Below, piece by piece: positions 55,769 through 64,000 of a DNA stretch of 64,000 nucleotides. Within the stretch, counting starts at the first letter, position 1. Each line of letters opens with the position of its first letter. The DNA is from Tilletia caries (Eukaryota; Basidiomycota; Exobasidiomycetes; Tilletiales; Tilletiaceae). The position numbers and the translations under genes are program-made. The notes beneath the pieces were generated by a model that saw only the letters and a list, made by a program, of their open reading frames with translations, did not search any database and was not told the DNA's origin. The stretch spans positions 1,116,001-1,180,000 of the forward strand of contig JALUTQ010000033.1 in assembly GCA_032718865.1 (NCBI GenBank), written 5' to 3'.

Positions 55769-55798
55769 GGTTATGAGTCCAAGGCTCTTCCACTGAGC
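55769..55798 (+). promoter_or_regulatory. Primer binding site matching a tRNA-Met anticodon/D-arm region
   Basis: GGTTATGAGTCC begins directly after the LTR. Its complement GGACTCATAACC is an anticodon arm with CAT, and the following bases complement GCTCAGTGGAAGAGC, a D-arm. The primer would therefore be an internally cleaved 5' half of a tRNA-Met, as known for Drosophila copia, rather than the tRNA 3' end. Confidence 0.65.
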
Positions 55799-56053
55799 GA
55801 CAAAGGACAAGATGACGACAGAACGTCAAGACGAGGAGGTCTCGAAGACCATCCCCCATCTCTCGGGGGAGAACTACTCCTCCTGGTCGTACTGAGTCAA
55901 GCAGACTCTCAAGGGCAAGGGACTGTGGAAAGCAGTCGTCCCAGGCGCACCACCGGGCGCAGCGGCCACCGAGGCAGAAAAAGAGGCGTGGGACAACAAG
56001 AGTACCCGCGCCTATACGGTCATCTCGTTGCTCTGCGATGAGAACATCCAGGC

Positions 56054-56849
56054 TAAGGTTGTCCCCGGAGTAACGCGGAGGGCTCCGCCTCCGCACTTCC
56101 AAATTCCGCCGGAATTTTGACTTTTTGAGGCGAGCTCCGCCTCCGCAGACTAAGACAGAGCTGAAAAAACTCAGCTCCGCGTTCCGACGGAATTATACAA
56201 AAGTTGAAATCCCAGCTCCGCGCTCCGCGTTTTTTTCTGTGCGTTTTTCATAATGCTCCTCCGTGCTCCGTGTATGCGGAGCTCGGAATTCCGCGGAATT
56301 CCGTCGGAGCGCAGTGGTGGTATAATTTGCTCTCAGAATGACTCTAACACAATCAGAGCTATACATTCACCATCCGACATTGTTGCGGTATTGACTCCAG
56401 TGCTATTCTGAAGCTCTCAACGGATGATGATGCCTGTTTTTATCTCCTGCGCGTGTCTCGGCGATGCCTATTTTTCTCGGAATTCCGCACATTTCCGCGG
56501 AACTTGGACGGAATTCCGGCGGAGCGCACCCAAAATAAGGTCACGTGACCCCTATTTTCGACGATCACGTGACCTCACAGCTCCGACGGAATTCCGCGGA
56601 AATTCCGCCGGAATTTTTCGCACAATTTTTGACGACTCCGCGCTCCGTACTTTTTGACTAGTGGGCCCAGGATTGGGCTCCGCGCTCCGCGTAAATTCCG
56701 GCGGAGTCCTCCAGGCGGACTCCGTGCTTTTTTAAGGTCAAAAATCTCTCAAAAGTGAGCTCCGCGCTCCGCCTCCGGCGGAGCCCTCCGTCGGAGGAGT
56801 ACGGAGTCCGCAAAACCCCAGCTCCGCGTCAACTCCGGGGACAACCTTA
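56054..56849. mobile_element. hAT-like MITE, TAAGGTTGTCC family, copy 2
   Basis: Same 18-bp TIRs as copy 1 (41086-41873). The 8-bp TSD ATCCAGGC is at 56046-56053 and 56850-56857. Same orientation as copy 1 on the plus strand. It is inserted in the Gag region of a Copia element with identical LTRs. Confidence 0.93.
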
Positions 56850-59800
56850 ATCCAGGCTGCCATCCGAACGAAGGAGCACGAGCTCAACGGCGACGACTCC
56901 GAACGTGGCGAGGACGTGGACGAGATCAGCATGACAGCAAAGGAGCTTTGGGCGTACCTCAAGGAGGAGTACGCATCGTCCTCGGTCGCCGCCCAGATTC
57001 GCATCCGTCGCTCCCTCGCGGACGAGCTCGCCAACCCGAAGCCGGTGATGCGAGACCACATTGCCGCTGTAAGCAACTGGTACATGCAGCTCGTCGAGAC
57101 CGGAGACTCGGTCAAGGAGGCGTTTCGATGCGGTGAACTGCTTGCCAGCCTTCCCGACGCCTTCCAGCCATGGGTCGCCGGACAATCCAACGCCCAGAAG
57201 TGGGGAGTCCTGCGCCTCGGTATCCTCGAAGAAGAACGACGGCTCAAAGCCGTTGAGGATCGCGCATCCAAGAAGAAGGTCGAGACGGCGTTCGCGGTGG
57301 GTCCCGCTCCGGTGACCCAGACAGGAAACAGCAGCAACAGGGGGAGCTATGGCTCCCAAGGCAGCAGAGAACGCGGAGGATCCTGGCGAGGAGGCGGACG
57401 AGGCGGATACGGTTCGGGATTCCGAGGAGGATACGGGTCGAGATTCAGCGCGTTCCAGGGCCATTGCCACATCTGCCGCAAGCACGGTCACAGGGCCGTC
57501 GACTGCCGCCACTACGAGAAGTACTGCAAGTGGCAGGAAGACTCCGGATTCGCGGACGAAGCACCTCGCGAGCACGTTGCCGTGGCTCGAGACCCGAACG
57601 CATCGTCGGAACAGGATGACCTCGCCAACTTCGAGTTCGAGATCTGCTTTGCGGTCGGGACCACACTCGCCGCATCCAACAAGATCATCCTCGACACAGC
57701 GAGGCGAGCGAGCTCCAGGCACATCGTCACCGACCGCGCAAAACTTCAAGACTACCGCCCAGCAGCTCCTGGTGCGGGAATCGATTGCGCCAATGGTACA
57801 AAGATGAAGATTGCAGGCTACGGGACCATGGCGGTGATCACAAGCGAGGGCATCACGATGAAACTCACGGACGTCTTCCACTGCCCGACGGCCATCGGAA
57901 ACCTCGTCGGTGGGAAGCTCTTGACGCAAGCTGGTTGTGAAATCGCATTCACCAACAGCGCTGCGCGGGTCATCAAGGCGGAGGACGGGGAGCTGGTCAT
58001 GAAGGCAGAAGTCCAAGGGGGCATATGGACGGTCGAGCTCATCCCGCTTCGAGAGGTGGTCGCGCTCGTCAAGGCCCAAGTAAAGGTCGACCCAGTCGCG
58101 GTCAAGGTCCACAACGGATGGGCACACCTCAGCATGCCCACCTTGCGCGCTGCTGCCGCTGCCGGGCTCATCCCCGGGCTCAAGAAGGCACTCGGAGACA
58201 TCGGGTTCTGTGAGGCATGCGCGCAAGGTAAGATGCATCACACCCCCCCCCATGAACGCGTCTTGAGCGACGACAGAGCGCAACGGGCACTTGAACTGAT
58301 ACATTCGGACATCTTTGGCCCCACTCGGATGAAGGATGCACTTGCGCTGGGCGGCTATAGGTTCGGGCTCGTCATTGTCGACGACTTCACCAAGTTCGTC
58401 TGGATTATCCCACTACGATTCAAATCGGACGCAATCGAGGCGCTCAAGACCTTTCATCGAAACATGTCAAGCCATTATTCCAACCTACGTATCAGCCGGG
58501 TGCGCACAGATAATGCGCTGGAATTCAAAGCATCGGAATTACAGCATTATTGGGACAGCAATGGTGTGAAGCATGAGTTGGCGCCGCGGTACTCGCCGCA
58601 AAGTAATGGGGTGGCAGAGAGGAATGTCCGGACGATCACAGAAATGACACGGACCATGTTGATTGCCGCCAAGCTCCCATTCTTCTTCTGGCCAGCCGCA
58701 GCAGGTTATGCGGCACATATCAAGAATCGAGTGACCGCAGCAAGTCTCTCGGATGAGACGACACCGTTCGAGGAGCTCAACGGCAGGAAGCCGCCGCCGC
58801 AATCCTTCAAGCCTTTCGGCTGCACAGCGTGGGCCATGAAGCCCAGCACAGAACGAGACGGCAAGTTCGACGCAAAGTCGCGGCCCTGCGTATACCTTGG
58901 CCCAGCGTTCAAGGGAGCTTCGAAGCTCTGGGACCCGGTCGCGAACAAAGAGCTGGTCGACCACTCCGTCACGTTTGACGAGGACAACACCGCCAGTCGG
59001 CTCCTCCACGACCATCAGCTCCAGTCAGGGCAAGCCGTCCCGTCCTTCGGTTTCCTGAATGACGAAGATGAGTTGCAGGGGCAGCGTCAACAAGGTAACC
59101 AGCAACCGCAGCAGCTCCAACCACACCCGGTTCCGCAGACTCACCAACAGGGACCACAGCCGCCCGCCTTGCAACAGGCCATGCAGGACGCGCTGCGAAG
59201 CAGAGTTGTGCCGTCCGACATCTTGCCTTCGGTAACGACGATCGCGGATGGCGGGCAGGTGTCCCGAGACGCCCTCGCGACCGTGGCAAGACGATTGGCG
59301 GCATAGAACAAGGAGGGGCAGCTCATGGCGGGCAGAGGAAGCGTGCGAGCGGATGGGGGACCGGAAGTGGCGGTGGAGCGACGGAGGGAGGCTGCTCCGG
59401 CGCAGCAGGAAAGGTCGTCAGGTGACAGAGGGAGTAGTGCGCAGGAGGGTCGTAGGAGTGGTCAGCTGGCAGGGAAGGAGTCGGCATTTGGGATGTTGAC
59501 CGAGGATGGTAGTAGGAAGCGGAAGGAACCTGGGGACCCCGAAAGAGGAGGGTGTTACGCAGTCTTGGAACCCGAGGAGATGTCATTCGGGGACCCAAGA
59601 ACGGTGAGGGAGGCGATGGAGCGTCCGGACAAGGAGAAGTGGCTGGAGGCGATGCACGTCGAAGTGCGATCTCATATCAACCGAGCGACCTGGAGGGTGG
59701 TCAAGGCGTATGGGAAGGCAAATCTCATCAGCTCAAAGTGGGTTTTTGTTCTGAAAAAGAATGCTGACGGGTCTATTCAAAAGTACAAGGCAAGACTCGT

Positions 59801-61200
59801 GGCTCGAGGATTCACACAGGTTGAAGGCGTCGACTTTGACGAGACCTTCGCCCCCACCTCAAGGCTTCAAAACATGCGACTCCTCTGTGCCATGGCAGCA
59901 GCTCTGGGCCTCGACATCCATCAAATCGATTACAAGACGGCGTACCTCAACGCCGGCCTCAAGAACCAGATCTACATGCTCCCGCCAGATGGGATGGACC
60001 TGCTCGGACACGATTTCCTCCCAGACGATGCTCTCGAGCTAATGCTCGCTCTATACGGTCTAAAGCAGTCCGGGCACGAGTGGCATCAGGTCTTGAAGGA
60101 GGCGCTCAGCAAGATCGGTTTCTGCCCCAGCAATATCGACCCCACAATGTTCGTTCGAGACGGAGAAGCCCCAGCTATCCTGTTGGTGTACGTTGACGAC
60201 ATCCTGGTCTTAGCACCTCCCGGAGGCGCAGTCGAATCGCTCAAGAAAGAGCTACTCACCCTCTTCAAAGGCACCGACCTTGAACCAGCACATCACTGCC
60301 TCGGGATCCAAATCGTCCAAGACAAGGAGAAGGGTACGATAACAATCGATCAAGAACGGTACGCAGAGGAGGTTTTGGCGCGCTTTGGGTTCTCTACGTC
60401 AAACCCCACATCGACCCCACTTTGCTCGAAGAAGGCGCTGCGAAAGGCCACCGAAGGAGACCTCCGGTGCGACCCTTCCATCTATCGAGCCATTGTCGGC
60501 TGTCTGGCGTACCTCGCACAAGGTACCCGGCCGGACCTCGCTTTCGCGGTCAGCACCCTCGGCAAGTTCAGTTCGGATCCGACAGAGGAGCATATGGAGG
60601 CGGCGAAGCGCGTTCTCCGATACATTCGAGGGACGGCCGGAGCGAAGTTGACGTTCGGAGGGGACAGGAGTGAGGAAGAGGTGGAAGGGTACGTCGATGC
60701 AGATTGGGCTGCCGACCGGGACGACCGGAGATCGACGTCGGGCTTCGTGTACACGATGGCGGGAGGTGCCGTATCGTGGGGTTCACGCAAGCAGGGTGCG
60801 GTTGCGTTGTCGACAGCGGAGGCTGAGTACGTGGCAGCTGGGGTGGCAGGAAGGGAAGCGTTATTGCTGGGTGGGGCACTGGCAGCAGCAGGCAAGGAGC
60901 TTGGTACGGTTACGATCAATTGCGACAACCAGGCAGCTATACAATTGGTCAACAACCCTGGATCCCATCACGACAGGAGCAAGCACATCGACATCGTTCA
61001 TCACTGGATCCGTGACAAGGCCCAACAAGGAGCATTCGCCTTTCAATACGTCCCGACAGACCTCAACCCTGCGGACGCCTTTACCAAAGCCCTCGGACAG
61101 ATCAAGCACCGGAAGCATGCGGAGGCAATTGAGATGACTCTGGCATTGGGGGCATGGTCGCTGGGCTCAGAGGGAGTAGGGAATGTCGATACAGTGAGCG

Positions 61201-61214
61201 GCGCTGAGAGGGGG
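61201..61214 (+). promoter_or_regulatory. Copia polypurine tract
   Basis: The run GAGAGGGGG lies directly upstream of the 3' LTR, where second-strand synthesis should be primed. Confidence 0.7.
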
Positions 61215-61334
61215 TGTGAGAACCGGTAGCTAGAGGTGGGTGTGGAGGCCAGCTTGTCCCTGTATCTTCCCTCCTGTCTTCCCTTCTCTCGCTCTTCTCC
61301 AATACAAGCATATAACAAGTGATCAGTTTCCACA
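61215..61334 (+). repeat. Copia 3' LTR
   Basis: 120 bp, identical to the 5' LTR. It overlaps the last codons of the Pol reading frame (stop at 61227-61229). Confidence 0.93.
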
Positions 61335-61339
61335 GATTG

Positions 61340-62760
61340 TACTTAGAGGGACTTGAAGTACATACGGGATGCGATGATAGTGAACGAAGTGAGGAGATGA
61401 GAAGGAAGAAGAGGTGCTCGAAGACTGGGTGAGACTACGGAAGAGACCACCTCCACGAGGGGTTCTACCGTGGTTTCCAACTAATTGTACATAGGCAAAA
61501 CTCCTTGGGCCGATCACCTCTATGGCCGATCACTTAGACCTTTCCCCCGAAGGTGATCGACTTTTCGAGGTTCTACTGTACTCGCATCCGCTGCACAATG
61601 CAGGCAGGTCCAACGATGCTTTTGCCGCAATCCAGGAATATCTGGGCCCGTTTATTTCTCCAACCTTGCACGCCTTCCGCTGACGCCTTCTACCTTTGCC
61701 TAACTTTTCTTTTTCTCTTTTGTCCACTCACTGATCGGATATTTCATCCCTCTTCATTCTATTCTCCTCTGCTCTTCCACGTCAATCGCTTACGAAAGCT
61801 GTGATCCATCGGTCGATACCACCGCCAGCGAGGGTTTCCAGCTCCTCTTCCTCCTCTCTCCCTCGCAGGTGCATGGTTGGTCCCCGTTCCAAGGCAAGAT
61901 CTCTTGCATAGATCGACTCTCGAGAAGTCGGACTGCAAAGAAGGATGCATCCTATCAGAGCTGGTGAGCGAGTAATCAAGCCATTGCCCGAGTTCAGCCA
62001 TCAGTGCATCAGCACGCTGCATCCGATTCACATCCATCCTTTGTTCCCTTGACTTGATTTCCTCTCCGCCCTCTTCAGGTCTCGCCCAACCAAGACAGCC
62101 TTTCAAGAAAACTGATTCTGATATCGGTCTCCGTTCTCTCTTCGACTGCATGCTCTGCGCCACTGTCTCTTCGCCATTCCGAGAGACCGCTGCTCTCTCG
62201 TGCGACCTGTCAACTTCGTCGACGGTGTCAACTCCGATCTTGACTTCGGCACAGATTGCCTCTGATATCAACTACCATCGAGACTTCCAGGACTAGGTCG
62301 ACTCAACTTCCGGATTGAAGGGTCGCCACTTCCTCCGGTCCGGAACTCTACCTCAGCCGGATCGATGCTGTTTCTCTTCTTCTGTTTCCTCCCGATCCAT
62401 CCCTCCTCTGATCTCCCGCGTTACTAGCTCAGGGACACTGAGGCGCATCGGCTGAACTCTCGCTCGCGAGGCTCTCACGGCTGAATCCTCGGTTCGTGCT
62501 CCCCTTCTGTCGGACTTCGCCTTTATCCAGCTTCAGAATCTCGTCGTTGCGACTGAACGCCGCCAGCAGCAGTGAGCGTCAAAACGCATGTCCTTCCTCT
62601 CTACGCGATACACGGAAGACAAGCAGGCGCGGTGTTCGGCTTCGGTGATGTTTGGCGTCCGCTGTGCGAGTGTGTCCTGATCATCCTGCCTTCTTTTCTG
62701 ACTCACTCTTTCCTCGATAATCGCATCTTCTGAATCGTTCCCAGGTGTATCTGTCACGCC
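61340..62760. other. No supported gene
   Basis: Pyrimidine-rich stretches and short frames on both strands. It is possibly the 5' flank of the PQ-loop gene copy to the right. Nothing recognisable. Confidence 0.4.
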
Positions 62761-63181
62761 ATGCCTACAACCAGGTCAGTCGTTAGCTGTCTCGTTGAGG
62801 ACGAAAAGGGTCGGAGCCTCGTGCACAAGCGAATGAGCACGCTTGCGAGAACCGGCCTCAGTACCGACCGCATATGTCCTCGTAGACGTTTGCTCCCACC
62901 GCACACATCCTGGACTACAGATCCGGGATGTTGCGTTGGGTGTCGTCGGTGTGACAGAAGCAGGGCGGCGCGCAGACTGCCACCGACCCACACCATCATT
63001 GCAACCGGTCTGCTCTCGACCCGCATCCTGCTCTCGACCACCACCTCGGAGAACATCCCCGCCTGGCGCGAGCACGCCTCCATAGTCGTCGGGTTCCTCT
63101 CCATCGCTTGCTGGGTTACCGTCTGCTCCCCGTGCGTACCTCCCTCATCGCGATCCCCGTATCGCTGACTTCCATGTCTCT

Positions 63182-63267
<86 letters not shown>

Positions 63268-64000
63268 CCTCCTCTTGGTTCTGACCACACAAACAGTTCC
63301 CGCCTTCGTACAGTCAACTGCTCGAGAACTACAGGAACAAGTCATCCGAGGGGCTCTCTAATCTCTTCATCCTCATATGGCTCGCTGGTGATGCCCTCAA
63401 CTGGCTAGGCGCACTTCTCCGAGGCCTCCTCTGGACTCAGGTCAGTCTCTCCCTCTTTCTCTCTCTCTCACACTTCCTTCTGCCCAACATGCTGACTTTA
63501 TCACTGTGCTCCATTTGCAGATCGCCCTCGCTGGATACTACGTCTTCTGCGACATCGCCCTCCTCTGGCAAGCCTACTACTACACAAAGTACTACCTCAA
63601 CGGCGTCCGCATCGAGCGACACCCCATCGCACACGGAAACATCGTGCCCTCCACCACGAACGGCACCCACGCCGCATCAGAGACCACACCCCTCCTCCAA
63701 GGCGCCACTCAGCCGGGCGCGAGCACCATCACCAACGCATCTGCTATCAGCATTTCCCGCCGCCCTACGCGCAAGTCGCAGATCATACTCTGGAGTACAG
63801 CTACAACCTTCGTCGCTGCCGTCGGAGTCATCGCCTTCTTCGTTTTCAAGCCGGCTTCTTCGCCGGGCGATTCTCCTCCTCCGCATGTGCACCCGCCGTC
63901 GCCCGATGGACCCGGCGCGGGCATTCCGAAGCATCAGTGGAGATGGGATACTCAGATCTACGGATGGGCCAGCGCACTCCTCTACCGTGAGTCCGTTCTT
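62761..64000 (+). CDS. PQ-loop vacuolar amino-acid transporter, second copy (partial at window edge)
   Basis: Homology to the gene at 34027 starts at about 62970 and continues to the edge. Exons 62761-63135, 63297-63440 and 63521-63986 give the same lengths for exons 2 and 3 (144 and 466 bp) as copy 1; the third intron runs off the window. Upstream of the homology the frame is open to an ATG at 62761, giving a different N-terminus of about 70 residues, which may be an artefact of the duplication breakpoint. The coding changes seen are few, such as Thr to Asn in EGLS(T/N)LF. Function as for copy 1; only the 3' end is missing from view. Whether the new 5' end is expressed is unknown. Confidence 0.7.
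63181..63265 (+). repeat. Long (CT)n microsatellite in intron 1 of the PQ-loop copy
   Basis: About 40 CT units in the intron; copy 1 has only a few CT units at the same place (about 34305-34318). Confidence 0.95.

Larger units (their letters stand above)
55812..61229 (+). pseudogene. Copia Gag-Pol polyprotein, interrupted
   Basis: ATG 55812 opens a Gag with HLSGENYSSWSY, then TGA at 55893-55895 where Trp is expected. A MITE at 56054-56849 interrupts CDENIQ-AAIRTK; excision restores the frame. The zinc knuckle is CHICRKHGHRAVDC. The protease-like site is IILDTARRASSRHIV, an altered form of the usual D(S/T)GAS. The integrase shows the C-C pair CEACAQ, HSDIFGP, VRTDNALEF and GVAERNVRTI. TAG at 59304-59306, in the same frame, separates integrase from RT. 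RT has KYKARLVARGF, DIHQIDYKTAYLNA and LLVYVDDILVL. RNase H has VDADWAADRDDRRSTSG and ALSTAEAEYVA. The polyprotein would be about 1,535 aa without the MITE and the two stops. Confidence 0.85.
55649..61334 (+). mobile_element. Ty1/Copia LTR retrotransposon
   Basis: Identical 120-bp LTRs (55649-55768 and 61215-61334) begin TGTGAG and end CCACA. The 5-bp TSD GATTG is at 55644-55648 and 61335-61339. The gene order Gag-PR-IN-RT-RNase H is Copia type. A 796-bp hAT-like MITE is inserted in Gag. LTR identity implies a recent insertion. Confidence 0.95.

Overview
The window is from a basidiomycete fungus. Genes are split by short introns (about 50-160 bp, donors mostly GTGAGT, acceptors CAG), coding DNA is moderately GC-rich, and there is a DUF6589 protein, a family I know mainly from basidiomycetes. 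Host genes are a minority. Most of the window is transposable elements, many nested, and many still carry readable target-site duplications (TSDs).

Left part (1-21 kb). After a gene tail and low-complexity DNA, bases 3410-10267 form a 6.86-kb unit with terminal inverted repeats (TIRs) and a perfect 10-bp TSD. It holds two convergent genes, a DUF6589 protein and a RecQ-type helicase; I know of no described transposon of this make-up, and it is the best candidate for an undescribed system. A 9.4-kb PIF/Harbinger-like transposon follows (10584-19997) with the usual pair of genes, Myb/SANT-like protein and DDE nuclease; it contains a 192-bp tandem array and two smaller insertions, one of which breaks the Myb-like gene. 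A 935-bp MITE with 50-bp TIRs and a 10-bp TSD sits exactly on its right end.

Host part (21-38.9 kb). A seven-transmembrane (7TM) protein gene is present twice in inverted orientation: a copy with one frameshift (21.5-23.5 kb) and an intact copy (36.5-38.5 kb). Between them lie a TPR-repeat protein with a helical N-terminal region resembling fungal cell-death or STAND-type N-termini, an epsinR/Ent3-like ENTH protein, and a PQ-loop (YPQ1-type) vacuolar amino-acid transporter. A second, nearly identical PQ-loop gene runs off the right edge.

Retroelement part (38.9-61.3 kb). A Tad1-like LINE (minus strand, ORF1 with zinc knuckles, ORF2 with endonuclease, RT and RNase H) is broken by frameshifts and by four insertions; removing each insertion with one TSD copy restores or rejoins the reading frame. 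One of these contains a complete pogo/Tigger-type element with 150-bp TIRs. A Copia element with identical 120-bp LTRs, a 5-bp TSD and a tRNA-Met anticodon-region primer site follows, itself hit by a MITE.

A recurring theme is a set of hAT-like non-autonomous elements (eight assigned, one more probable; 8-bp TSDs, ends beginning CAG, CAAGG or TAAGG). Their interiors are almost entirely variants of one short, family-specific motif in both orientations. No hAT transposase gene is in the window, so they would have to be mobilised in trans.
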